From NCBI GenBank assembly GCA_964591255.1, contig CAZQAA010000071.1, positions 1 through 18,176 on the forward strand: a DNA stretch of 18,176 nt, given 5' to 3'. The stretch is from CAZQAA01 sp964591255 (GTDB lineage Bacteria; Desulfobacterota; DSM-4660; Desulfatiglandales; Desulfatiglandaceae). The notes beneath the pieces were generated by a model. It did no database searches. It had not been told where the DNA came from and saw nothing but the letters and a program-made list of their open reading frames with translations. A program made the translations under genes and the position numbers. How positions within the stretch are numbered: the first letter of the stretch is position 1; each line of letters opens with the position of its first letter. This document shows, in pieces, positions 7,464-15,743 of this stretch.

Positions 7464-9494
7464 ATGAGAAAGAATCGGGGATTCAGCATTATATTGCCCT
7501 TTTTGCCTTTGGTTTTATTTGTCTTTAGCGGCATGGCCCTGGCCATGACAGGCGGACCGGATTCCTATGGCTACAGATATATGGACAGCGAGGAATCGGG
7601 TGCAGCCCCCTTTTCATGGATAGATATTTCAAAAACGGGGACTGACTACCCCTTGGGCAATTACGATATGAGCGCTGATATACCCATCGGGTTCACATTC
7701 AAGTTTTATGGAATCAACTACAATACTGTGCGGCTTTCCAGCAGCGGGTTCATTACATTTAAAAAGACGTCTCTGAACGGTGCCGCCGGGGGTGAGCCCA
7801 TACCCACGGAGAAAGGCTTGGCAGATAATATGATAGCCGCATTCTGGGATAATCTGAAGGCAGGGACATGAAGTGCTGCGACTCTTTACGAGACCCGTGG
7901 GGTCTCGCCCAACAGGATGTTCATCGTGAGCTACATCAACGTCCCGTTTTTATATGATGAAACAGGGGAAAACAGGGAACATACATTTCAGATTATCCTG
8001 TATGAGGGGTCCAACGATATACAGGTCAATTATCTTGATGTCCATCCGCGAGACATGTCAAAGCATACCACTACCGCTGGCATAGAAAACGCTAATGGAT
8101 CTTCAGGTCTGCAATATGAAAGATTCAATACCTTTACAAGATACAGAAATATCTATGTGCGTTATTATACCGGCAGTGCCCCTGACCCAGACCCAGATCC
8201 AGATCCAGATCCCGACCCTGACACCGGTACTCCTCCCCCGTCTGGAGGTGATTTCCATGGAGGTTCCCTGTTTTTTCCGTATATCCTGCTTGACCCGGAA
8301 TGCCATACCGAGTTGTGCATAATCAACCCGGATTCCAAACAGACGCAGGGCGGTGTCTTTAAGAAATATGACGAAAACGGGCGCCTTATTCAGGAGTCGG
8401 GGAGCATCTCCATACCCCCCCGGGGCAGACATGACATGGCTATAGTAGATCTTATGGGTCTTAATGGGAATGTTGCCTATATGGTCTTTGAACCGGATTC
8501 CGAGTCAGAGACCCTGGTGGGATATGAAAAATTTATAAGTGGAGAAGAGGGAGGGGAGAGTGTCCCTGGGGCCAGGGAGCCTTCCCATTCCGTCTTGGAT
8601 ATTCCCCATATCGCATCGGATGCCAACTGGTTTACAAGGATCGTCCTCATTAATGCAGGGGATACAGCCAGGAATATCAATATAAAGTTTGACAACGGGG
8701 AGACGGTTTCCATGGAGATTGGGCCGGGAGAGCATAAGGCCTTTTTAATAAAGGACCTTTTTGGGGGTGATCCCATGCCTGATATACATTCGGCGCGCAT
8801 ATTCGGCTCCGGTCTAATAGGCATGGAGCTTTTCGGCAGCGTGGACGAAAAGAATGAACTGACCGCCATACTCCTCAGTAACCAGAAAGAACATGTAGTC
8901 TGTTATCCCCATATTGTGGAAAATGAAAACTGGTATTGCGGTCTTGTGGCATATACATACTCATCCACCTGTGATTTGACCATAACTCCGTATTCTGCAG
9001 ATGGTACTCCTTTTCCGGAAATATACAGGACCATATCCACCTCGTCCAGGCTGGCGGGGTCTGCTGGTTCCCTTGGACTGCCACAGGATACGGCATGGCT
9101 GGAAATAGAAGGGACCAAATCGCTTTCCGGATTTGAGCTTTTTGGGAATGTCAATGGAGGTCTTGCAGGATTTGTTTGTACGGGTATGAAAAAAAAGGCA
9201 GGAGTTTTTCCTGATTTGGACAGCGGGGATGTCACCTCAATAGGTTTTGTAAATACAGAGGATTCAGAGGCGTATGTGATCTTGACTGCCTACAGGGATG
9301 ACGGCACTGTTGTAGCGACCAGCTCAATAAATATATCAGCCCACGCAAAGGTTGTGGGAGAGGTTCAGGGCTTATTTGATCAAAGCATTGATGAGGCCAC
9401 TTATATAGCCTTTTCATCAGATAAAGAGATAATGGGTTTTCAGCTCAACACCTCCACAGGTCAGGAAGAGGCCGATGCACTTCCCATCCTTTAA
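7464..9494 (+). CDS. Large exported surface protein with four beta modules; reading frame contains one in-frame UGA (7869-7871)
   Basis: The start is the ATG at 7464, nine bases after AAGGAGG (7448-7454). Residues 1-27 are a signal peptide (MRKNRGFSI..., ending MALA). Residues about 32-260 match a secreted beta domain common in Deltaproteobacterial and myxobacterial surface proteins: 'YRYMDSEESGAAPFSWIDIS', 'IGFTFKFYGINYNTVRLSSSGFITF', 'NMIAAFWDNL', then after the UGA 'LYETRGVSPNRMFIVSYINVP', 'FQIILYEGSNDIQVNY', 'ATAGIEN'-like 'TTAGIENANG'. Because both sides of the UGA belong to one domain and share one frame, they are one gene. Residue 136 is the UGA. A linker of Asp-Pro repeats follows, then four modules from about residues 270, 380, 481 and 582 to the end at 676. 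Two readings are possible: Sec insertion, helped by the hairpin at 7889-7907, or a nonsense mutation, for example GGA to TGA, since homologous proteins as I recall have Gly/Ser in this loop. In the second case the downstream 525-codon part would be silent. Confidence 0.65.
7869..7907 (+). promoter_or_regulatory. SECIS-like hairpin after the in-frame UGA (tentative)
   Basis: CGAGACCC (7889-7896) pairs perfectly with GGGTCTCG (7900-7907), eight base pairs around the loop GTG. The loop begins 25 nt after the UGA and starts with G, which is inside the loose spacing and loop rules used for bacterial SECIS searches. Unlike the element at 5949 there is no GGU loop, and the codon is not at a recognised redox position. 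Confidence 0.35.
8184..8225 (+). repeat. Asp-Pro hexanucleotide repeat encoding a linker
   Basis: Successive GAY-CCN codons encode six Asp-Pro pairs followed by Asp-Thr. The unit GATCCA/GACCCA is nearly perfect at DNA level over 8184-8213. The stretch separates the N-terminal domain from the four C-terminal modules of the 7464 protein and is probably an extended, rigid spacer. Confidence 0.85.
8271..9494 (+). repeat. Four tandem ~100-residue protein modules (coding repeat)
   Basis: Units start near residues 270 (FFPYILLDPECHTELCIINPDS), 380 (IPHIASDANWFTRIVLINAGD), 481 (YPHIVENENWYCGLVAY) and 582 (FPDLDSGDVTSIGFVNTED). Most share a P-H/Y opening, a W or aromatic before a hydrophobic strand, and an end with hydrophobic-G-F/M-E/Q-L-F/N. 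They match the modules of the 3199 protein. Confidence 0.6.
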
Positions 9495-9511
9495 TCCGGA
9501 TTTGTAAAGCA

Positions 9512-9543
9512 GATCAGGGCAGGGCTTGGGCGCTGCCCTGATC
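9512..9543. terminator. Strong inverted repeat between convergent genes, probable bidirectional terminator
   Basis: GATCAGGGCAG (9512-9522) pairs perfectly with CTGCCCTGATC (9533-9543) over 11 bp around the loop GGCTTGGGCG. It follows the + strand gene ending at 9494 and lies downstream of the minus strand gene ending at 9619. The + strand tail is CTATTTCC and the minus strand tail TGCTTTAC, neither a strong T run. Confidence 0.6.
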
Positions 9544-9618
9544 CTATTTCCTCCAAGTGTGCAATAGTGACGCGCATGGCAGGATCATTCTGACGCAGTT
9601 TGTGGATATAAAAAAAAT

Positions 9619-10455
9619 CTAGTGGGCATAATACCAGGGCGAAAGGGACATATCGTTTTCGTCTTTCCCCTTTATGGTGTTTGCGCTGTGGAGTGTGTAC
9701 CAGGCACTCAGGTCAACACCGTCTAATCCCTCCAATTTTCGAATGTCTTCTATATATGGCAAGGTCAGGAGCCTTTTTGTATTATGGTCCAAAAATCCCT
9801 GTTTTGCTCGTTTGTTGTGAAGAACAGATGTGTCCGGCTTGAAAGATGGGTCAATACCAAGAAAATCGAATATAGAAGACAGAACACCTTCTGGGTCTTG
9901 AACGAGTTGATCATAGTAGCATATCTTGATCTGATTTTTGGGAAATTGTTCAAAATAGCTCTCTAACTGTTCGGCATAAAAGCCCAGGCGGTAGTATCCG
10001 GCATAGTTCAGGCGGCCATCATCATATACGGCATTGATAAAATTTGCCCGTTTTTCAAATCCAAGGGACAGATTATGCTGAAAATGGGAAAAGGCCCTTT
10101 CTGCAGGTTGCCTCAAGCAGGCCAATATCCTGGCCTCAGGGATCATCTCCCTGATGTTTTTGGAGACAAAGGGATAGACCATGTAGAGGGGAGAGGCCTC
10201 GCCAACGACAGATTCGTCCTTGACGCCTTCAAACAACCGATAATATTCATCTAAACTGGTGATCGTATTTTTCCAAAGCGGATGCCTTTTGATGATTTCT
10301 ATCTTGTCAGGGGCAAAACTTTTTACTGCGAAATATCGTGTTTCCTTTATCGGACTCATGAAGATTTCGGGGTGTTGTCCCAGATAATTCCATAAAGAGG
10401 TCGTTGCTCCCTTCATGGTCCCTATGATAAAAAAATTTGGCAAACGATCGGACAT
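9619..10455 (-). CDS. Sulfotransferase (PAPS-dependent, heparan-sulfotransferase-like fold)
   Basis: 278 residues. Transfers sulfate from PAPS to an acceptor, here probably a sugar of the surface glycan. The 5'-phosphosulfate loop is 'FIIGTMKGATTSLW' with Lys15; the motif 'GEASPLYM' (Glu86) is where many carbohydrate sulfotransferases have the catalytic base; the 3'-phosphate site is 'LRQPAERAFSHF' with Arg115 and Ser123. The C-terminal part has 'YEDI'-like 'YIEDIRKLEGL' and 'DLSAWY', usual at the end of this family, so the protein looks complete. No signal peptide or membrane segment is seen, so it acts in the cytoplasm. The start ATG has no clear ribosome site, but the alignment of the first motif (about residue 10) supports it. 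It is oriented against the rest of the polysaccharide locus. Confidence 0.9.
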   Translation of the reverse strand: MSDRLPNFFIIGTMKGATTSLWNYLGQHPEIFMSPIKETRYFAVKSFAPDKIEIIKRHPLWKNTITSLDEYYRLFEGVKDESVVGEASPLYMVYPFVSKNIREMIPEARILACLRQPAERAFSHFQHNLSLGFEKRANFINAVYDDGRLNYAGYYRLGFYAEQLESYFEQFPKNQIKICYYDQLVQDPEGVLSSIFDFLGIDPSFKPDTSVLHNKRAKQGFLDHNTKRLLTLPYIEDIRKLEGLDGVDLSAWYTLHSANTIKGKDENDMSLSPWYYAH

Positions 10456-10905
10456 GAGCTTTGCTGTAATCTATAAATTTCCAGAACCAATAATCAGATT
10501 CTGGGTTGCAATACCACCATGGGCAGTCTGCAGCCCGGTTCGTAATCCACTCCATTCTCCTGTTTCAATCTGTCTTGAATGCAATATAATGATTACCTGT
10601 TTAACATTATGCTGAAGATAACGATTTTCTGTGTACTGGTCAAGACCAGGGATTAAGCTTATGAACATGGCTTTTATTATATCAGAGCGAAAGGAAGATA
10701 TATTTTTTTACAAGGTTAATCTGAAAAAATACAACCGTGTATATATGAATCCGTGATCGTTTGTCATATTTTTTCATTGAAATTACTCCTTGTTTCTTTT
10801 ACTTTAGAAGGCTTGAAAAGTCCATCAGTTATGATCCGCAATAAGCAGGCCCTATTTTATAACCAATTGCCTGTGGAGAAAAAAATTAGGGGTTGAATCG
10901 ATTTT
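10456..10905. other. 450-bp AT-rich intergenic region between divergent genes
   Basis: No credible gene lies here. It must hold the promoters of the minus strand sulfotransferase and of the + strand polysaccharide genes. I found T/A-rich tracts (for example around 10699-10708) but no -35/-10 pair with acceptable spacing, and no ops/JUMPstart sequence. Base composition is visibly more AT-rich than the flanking genes. Confidence 0.5.
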
Positions 10906-11622
10906 ATGTTAAAAGTTTTAAGGGATATATCAAACGGTATTAGAAACCGTATAAATTCAAAAAAGCCGTTACGCGCGGGCTATTACAACGATAAATACCG
11001 AATGTCCCTGAGACAATGGTTGATTCACCATCAGAAGAATATCGTGTTTGACAAAGTGAAGTGGTTGGGTATGCCAGTCAGAAAAAACATCCTGGATGCC
11101 TGGATATACCAGGAGATTATTTACGAGATAAAACCGGACGTTATTGTTGAAATTGGAAGCAAATATGGTGGCAGCACCAGATATTTCGCCAACCTCCTTG
11201 ATCTCTTAGATAAGGGAATAGTTATCTCCATCGATATTGACCGGTCTGTCTATAGTCTGGTGCATGATCGGGTAAAAGTCCTTACCGGAAAAAGTTCGGA
11301 TTCGGCGATACTCCAAGAGGTGGGAAGACTGTGCAATGATAAATCGGTTATGGTCATCCAGGATGGAGATCATAATAAAGGGCAGGTATTGGAGGATCTG
11401 GAAAATTATTCCGGATTTGTCAGTATCGACAGCTATTTTATTGTGGAAGACGGTATCGTGGACCTTTTTCATCCCGGTGATGGCCTGGGTTTTGATAGAG
11501 AAGGGCCCCTGAAAGCTACCGAGGAGTTTCTGAGAGGGCATCCCGAGTTTATCTGTGATATGTCACGGGAGCGTTACCTTCTGACCTACAATCCCAAAGG
11601 TTTTCTAAAAAGGATTTCATAA
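10906..11622 (+). CDS. CmcI-type SAM-dependent methyltransferase / cephalosporin hydroxylase family
   Basis: 238 residues. The core matches the CmcI family (Pfam cephalosporin hydroxylase), which in glycan loci are mostly O-methyltransferases of sugars. The SAM-binding motif is 'VIVEIGSKYGGSTRYFANLL' (Glu82, Gly84), followed by 'GIVISIDIDRS' with the acidic residue at the end of strand 2. The family's metal and catalytic signature is present as 'VIQDGDHNKGQV' (Asp153, Asp155, His156) and 'DSYFIVEDGIVD' (Glu181, Asp182). No signal or membrane segment. The ribosome site is weak (AGGGG at 10888-10892, thirteen bases from the ATG). It is the first gene of the + strand polysaccharide run, with the next gene starting 10 bases after its stop. 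Specific substrate unknown. Confidence 0.85.
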   Translation: MLKVLRDISNGIRNRINSKKPLRAGYYNDKYRMSLRQWLIHHQKNIVFDKVKWLGMPVRKNILDAWIYQEIIYEIKPDVIVEIGSKYGGSTRYFANLLDLLDKGIVISIDIDRSVYSLVHDRVKVLTGKSSDSAILQEVGRLCNDKSVMVIQDGDHNKGQVLEDLENYSGFVSIDSYFIVEDGIVDLFHPGDGLGFDREGPLKATEEFLRGHPEFICDMSRERYLLTYNPKGFLKRIS

Positions 11623-11632
11623 GGAAGTGAAG

Positions 11633-12568
11633 ATGAATTGCCTGATTCTGGGCGGGGCCGGTTTTATCGGCTCGCACCTTGTGGATGCCCTTGTGGAAAA
11701 AGGGCATTATGTGAGGGTCTTTGACAGGCCCAACATTGACATATCAAATCTGAAAAAAAGCATTAATCATATTGATGTCTGTCCGGGTGATTTCAATAAT
11801 GTAAAAAATGTATCTGAGGCATTATCGGGCATTGATGTGGTGGTAAACCTTGTCTGCACCACGCTTCCCGCTCCTTCCAATGAAAATCCTCTTTACGACG
11901 TGGAAAGTAATGTGAAAGGGAATATCATATTTCTGGAAAAGGCGATAGAGAACAGGATCAAAAAGGTCGTGTTTGCCTCCTCAGGCGGCACGGTTTACGG
12001 CATTCCAGAACAGATGCCTGTGACCGAAAATCACAGGACCGATCCCTTATGCTCATACGGAATAAGCAAGTTGACGGTGGAAAAATATCTTTATCTTTTT
12101 AATCATCTTTATAATCTGGACTATACTGTGTTGCGCCTTGCCAATCCATATGGCGAACGGCAGAAAATAACTGCAACTCAGGGCGTAGTAGCTGTTTTTC
12201 TGGGAAAAATCCTCCACGATCTGCCGGTCCATGTATGGGGTGATGGGTCTGTAGCCAGGGATTTTATATATATCAAGGACATGGTCCAGGCCTTTGTCCG
12301 GGCAATAGAAAAAAGGACATCCTCAAAAATTTTCAATATCGGAAGCGGTAATGCCTGTTCCATAAAGAAATTGTTAGATGTGATTTCATATGTAACCGGA
12401 AAGGAATTGAAAATAGAATTTAAACCGGCAAGAAACATGGATGTGCCTGCAATAGCACTCGATATTAAAAGGGCAGAGCATGAGCTGGACTGGTGTCCAA
12501 AGGAAACCCTGGAATCAGGTATAAAAAGGACCTGGCAATGGCTTATGGAAAACTACAGATGCAGGTAG
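11633..12568 (+). CDS. NAD-dependent epimerase/dehydratase (UDP-glucose 4-epimerase-like, extended SDR)
   Basis: 311 residues from the ATG at 11633, seven bases after AAGGA (11621-11625); an in-frame GTG at 11627 is less well placed. The Rossmann nucleotide motif is 'LILGGAGFIGSHL' (Gly7, Gly10, Gly13). The active site has the Ser-Tyr-Lys set of extended SDRs: 'ASSGGTVYG' (Ser116-Thr120) and 'YGISK' (Tyr142, Lys146). 'LRLANPYGE' and 'RDFIYIKDMVQAF' are typical of the sugar-binding half of GalE-like enzymes. The family acts on nucleotide sugars; whether this one is a 4-epimerase, a dehydratase or another is not decidable here. It supplies an activated sugar for the glycan. Its 3' end overlaps the start of the acyltransferase gene by 31 bases. 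Confidence 0.88.
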   Translation: MNCLILGGAGFIGSHLVDALVEKGHYVRVFDRPNIDISNLKKSINHIDVCPGDFNNVKNVSEALSGIDVVVNLVCTTLPAPSNENPLYDVESNVKGNIIFLEKAIENRIKKVVFASSGGTVYGIPEQMPVTENHRTDPLCSYGISKLTVEKYLYLFNHLYNLDYTVLRLANPYGERQKITATQGVVAVFLGKILHDLPVHVWGDGSVARDFIYIKDMVQAFVRAIEKRTSSKIFNIGSGNACSIKKLLDVISYVTGKELKIEFKPARNMDVPAIALDIKRAEHELDWCPKETLESGIKRTWQWLMENYRCR

Positions 12569-14259
12569 AAAAACTTAATGCCTTGACATCCCTACGTTTT
12601 TTCGCCGCCTCATTAATCGTGATCCATCACAGCCAAGGTTTTTTCGGGATTGGTACGGATTTCAATCAGCATTTTCCGACTTATCAGGCGGTTTCTTTTT
12701 TTTTCGTGCTTTCAGGTTTTATCCTCACCTATGTATACAGATCTTTTGACTCGACTGCCCAGGTAAAAAGATTTTTGGTTGCCAGGATAGCAAGGATATG
12801 GCCCCTCCATGTGATAACGCTGATTATTACTCTCTTGTTTTTTCATGAACGCTATTGCCACCTTGCTGCTGATCCAGAAAGATCGTTTCATTTTTATTCC
12901 ATTCTGGCCTGCAATTTTTTCATGGTTCATGCATGGATTCCCATAAAAGAATACTTTTTTTCTTTCAACGCCCCTTCATGGAGTATCTCCACGGAGTTTG
13001 CCTTTTATCTCCTTTTTCCCTTTCTACTCCTTAATATGAAAAGGCGTTGGAAACTGCAGTTGGTTATTCTTTTTGCCGTTTCCATGTCTGTGGTCACTTT
13101 TTCTATGGTGGCAGGCATTCCGGAGGGAAATAGGTGCGGGGGATTTGGATTGCTTGGACTGATAAACGTCAATCCCATTGTCAGAGTTTTCGAATTCTGT
13201 GTGGGCATGTCTGCAGCCCTTTATTTTGACAGGTTAAAGGAGAGATATAATCCCGGCCCGGCAGTGGGTACAGCTGTGGAGATAGTGCTCGTCTGCGCGG
13301 TGGTCCTTGTGATGACTTTAAATCAGTGGTTTATGTCGAAAATTGAGCCTTTTTTGGGACAGGCGGGCATGGCCTGGGTGGACAACGGTGTGCTCAATTC
13401 CTTTTTTTTTGCAATGATGATTCTCTTTTTCGCCGTGCCGCGGGGACTGATTTCCCGGTCTGTTTCTGGAAGAGTATTTGTGCTTCTGGGTGAAATCAGT
13501 TTTTCCATATATCTCCTTCACAAGATATTGATCAGGGTGTACAGAGCCTATATTGCCCCTGCTGATCATTTCTCTGGACCTTTTTCATATATATATTTCT
13601 GGATTATCCTTTTGACAGGGTCTTATCTGCTATGGTCCATTGTCGAGAAACCGTGCCGCACGGTTATCGTAAGATTTGCCGGAGGTTCCCGCTCAATTTT
13701 ACGGGATATAAAATACGGGAGCATCTTTTCTCCATTGAAAACATTGCCTGCTTTTGTCATATTGCTGGTGTTTGTTGTTCCGGTTGGCGTTTTTGTCAAA
13801 AATACTCCCTTGATAGTGCGGATAGACAAGGACGAGGCCTTGACAATATGCGAGAAATGCCCCGAAAAGTATAGAAATGTGGAGTTTGGAGACAAGATTG
13901 TACTGCTTGGAATCGGGTTTGATCAATGTGCCGGCGACAAGAGACTGAGACTGTTATGGAAGGCAAAAAAAAAGGTACAGCTTTCTATGGTGGTTGGCGT
14001 GCATTTTTTAGACAAAGAAGGAAATATAGTAGGTCAGGCGGACTATCCCCAGTCCCACCGGATGAATAGTTCGGATTGGGCGCAAAAAGGCGCCATCTGG
14101 CTTGACGAGATACCGATAGGGGATAACTATAGGGCAGTATCACAGGCGGTGGGGATCTGTATTTATAAAAACAGGAGCCTGTTAACGATCCATAATGGAC
14201 CGACGGACTGGAATGGTAAAAGACTGTTGATCGACCTTTCTCATCATGTTGAGCCATGA
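12538..14259 (+). CDS. Acyltransferase family 3 (membrane O-acetyltransferase-like) with extra C-terminal soluble domain
   Basis: 573 residues from the ATG at 12538, which has AAAAAGGA seven bases upstream inside the previous gene; the ATG at 12559 is an alternative. The N-terminal 390 residues are the acyltransferase-3 fold: 'LNALTSLRFFAASLIVIHHS' holds the conserved Arg20 and His30/31, followed by 'SFFFVLSGFILTYVYRS', 'RIARIWPLHVITLI' and about ten membrane helices. These enzymes move acyl groups, usually acetyl, onto sugars at the inner membrane. A further hydrophobic segment (about residues 400-422) leads into a soluble part whose 'FGDKIVLLGIGF', 'LRLLWKAKKKVQLSMVVGVHFLDKEGNIVGQADYP' and 'WLDEIPI' resemble a beta domain I know from the C-termini of membrane glycosyltransferases of the ArnT type. 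It probably lies on the periplasmic side. The fusion to an acyltransferase is unusual. Confidence 0.88.
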   Translation: MAYGKLQMQVEKLNALTSLRFFAASLIVIHHSQGFFGIGTDFNQHFPTYQAVSFFFVLSGFILTYVYRSFDSTAQVKRFLVARIARIWPLHVITLIITLLFFHERYCHLAADPERSFHFYSILACNFFMVHAWIPIKEYFFSFNAPSWSISTEFAFYLLFPFLLLNMKRRWKLQLVILFAVSMSVVTFSMVAGIPEGNRCGGFGLLGLINVNPIVRVFEFCVGMSAALYFDRLKERYNPGPAVGTAVEIVLVCAVVLVMTLNQWFMSKIEPFLGQAGMAWVDNGVLNSFFFAMMILFFAVPRGLISRSVSGRVFVLLGEISFSIYLLHKILIRVYRAYIAPADHFSGPFSYIYFWIILLTGSYLLWSIVEKPCRTVIVRFAGGSRSILRDIKYGSIFSPLKTLPAFVILLVFVVPVGVFVKNTPLIVRIDKDEALTICEKCPEKYRNVEFGDKIVLLGIGFDQCAGDKRLRLLWKAKKKVQLSMVVGVHFLDKEGNIVGQADYPQSHRMNSSDWAQKGAIWLDEIPIGDNYRAVSQAVGICIYKNRSLLTIHNGPTDWNGKRLLIDLSHHVEP

Positions 14260-14333
14260 CTCCAGGCCTTGAACATTAACCATCAGTATTTAACATTGGA
14301 TTTTGCATCCCTTCGCTACTGGAGTTTTTGGGA

Positions 14334-15728
14334 ATGAAAGAGAGCTTTAATCCTTGGCGGCGTTTAAATCTGAAAAAGGGTGTTAAGAGACTATTCAGTC
14401 TTTCCGGATGGCATGGAAAAGATGGATCGATTAAAATTACCATGTTTAAGAGGCACAGGTCGGAGACAAAAGGTCTGTGTGATTTCAGTATCAAGAGGGT
14501 AGGGTCGGACCTTACAGGGAATTTAATCGGATTTTCAGGATGGATTGTGGGAAAAAACACCCGGTTTGATACCATAGAGATCTTTTCGAACGGGTCTCAT
14601 CTGGTTTCGATACCGGTCAATATCAAGCGCCCTGATGTGGCGAAGCATTTCAGCCTTTCCACTGATAATGACGAATTTGGATTCAGCGCATATTTCAATC
14701 CCTTTCTCCTTTCCGAAGAGTTTGAACTGGAAGGTCTTGCGGTCTCGGCGGACCTGGACAAGGTAAGGGTAAGGATATTTACCATGAGCGGTCAGAGAAA
14801 GCAGTTGCACAGGGAGGCTCCGTTTGCAATAAAACCGCTTTTAATCACTACCCTGGGGCGCACCGGCAGTACTTATCTTTTAGGCCTTTTGGGGGCTCAT
14901 CCTAATATAACCGTATATAGGCCATTTCAGGTAGAAGCGCGCTACGCTTCTTACTGGATCCAGATGTTTTTGAGCCTTGGCCATCCCAGGAGCTGGCTTT
15001 ATCCGGTGGCATCGTATGACTCACAGAATCCATCTTGGATATTAGGCAATGAGGACGAAAGGATGCTCCATCATGCCCTGTATCCGGAAATGTTCGACTG
15101 GTTTGATGGTCCTTATATGGAAAATCTGTACCGATTTTGCATGGAAAGCCTTCAGGAACATTATCTCCGGATCGCACAAATCCAGAATAAACAGGTCGTC
15201 ATGTTTTTCAGCGAGAAGTTTCTCCCGAACGCTTTTACCGACACCTTTTTGAATCTGGTTCCAGAGGCAAAAGAAATCGTTCTGACAAGAGATTTCAGGG
15301 ATATGTTCTGCTCCATAAAGGCATTTAATCACAAACGGGGATTTTTGGCCTTTGGCAGGGATAAATTTGCGTCAGATGAAGAGTATATTTCCAACGCACT
15401 TTCGGGCGGTGCCAATGCGCTCCTCCAGGCATGGAAAAAGCGGCGGTCGCGATCTCTCCTTGTGCGGTACGAGGATCTTGTTTTGGAGCCAGAGTCTAAT
15501 CTGGCCAGGATTTTCAAATACCTTGGAGTTGAGGGATCGCCCCGGACGGTGCGGCGGACTATGGAAGCTGCTTCTAAGACCAAACCCAAGAGTCAGAAGC
15601 AACACAAAACGTCACCGTCTGCAGAGGATTCCCTTCAAAGATTTCGTAAAGAGCTTGATCCTGGGCTTTTGAAACTTTGCAATCGTGTCTTTGAAGAGCC
15701 TTTGAGGGAATTTGGATATGATATGTAA
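14334..15728 (+). CDS. Sulfotransferase with N-terminal beta domain
   Basis: 464 residues from the ATG at 14334 (GGAG at 14321-14324); an in-frame TTG at 14328 is less likely. Residues about 45-155 form a beta domain with 'LIGFSGWIVGKNTRFDTIEIFSNG', 'KRPDVAKHF' and 'EFGFSAYF'; this pattern (GW.., a charged turn, RPDVA, GF) is found fused to bacterial glycosyltransferases and sulfotransferases and may bind the glycan. Residues about 168-464 are a PAPS sulfotransferase: 5'-phosphosulfate loop 'LITTLGRTGSTYLLGLLGAHPNI' around Arg176-Thr180, 'EIVLTRDFRDMFCSI' as the 3'-phosphate site, and 'RSLLVRYEDLVLEPESNLARIFKYLGV', the usual RYEDL element. It is a different subgroup from the minus strand sulfotransferase at 9619. 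The permease gene begins 16 bases after its stop. Confidence 0.88.
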   Translation: MKESFNPWRRLNLKKGVKRLFSLSGWHGKDGSIKITMFKRHRSETKGLCDFSIKRVGSDLTGNLIGFSGWIVGKNTRFDTIEIFSNGSHLVSIPVNIKRPDVAKHFSLSTDNDEFGFSAYFNPFLLSEEFELEGLAVSADLDKVRVRIFTMSGQRKQLHREAPFAIKPLLITTLGRTGSTYLLGLLGAHPNITVYRPFQVEARYASYWIQMFLSLGHPRSWLYPVASYDSQNPSWILGNEDERMLHHALYPEMFDWFDGPYMENLYRFCMESLQEHYLRIAQIQNKQVVMFFSEKFLPNAFTDTFLNLVPEAKEIVLTRDFRDMFCSIKAFNHKRGFLAFGRDKFASDEEYISNALSGGANALLQAWKKRRSRSLLVRYEDLVLEPESNLARIFKYLGVEGSPRTVRRTMEAASKTKPKSQKQHKTSPSAEDSLQRFRKELDPGLLKLCNRVFEEPLREFGYDM

Positions 15729-15743
15729 TAAGGATTATAAATA

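Noticed and set aside
5793..9494. UGA read as Trp (alternative genetic code)
   Set aside because: Trp is encoded by TGG throughout, and TGA serves as the normal stop of several genes here (for example those ending at 910, 3202, 5634 and 6902).
9987..9994. GGCGGTAG, the core of the ops/JUMPstart element
   Set aside because: It is inside the sulfotransferase coding sequence, on the strand opposite to that gene's transcription, and no wider JUMPstart match surrounds it.
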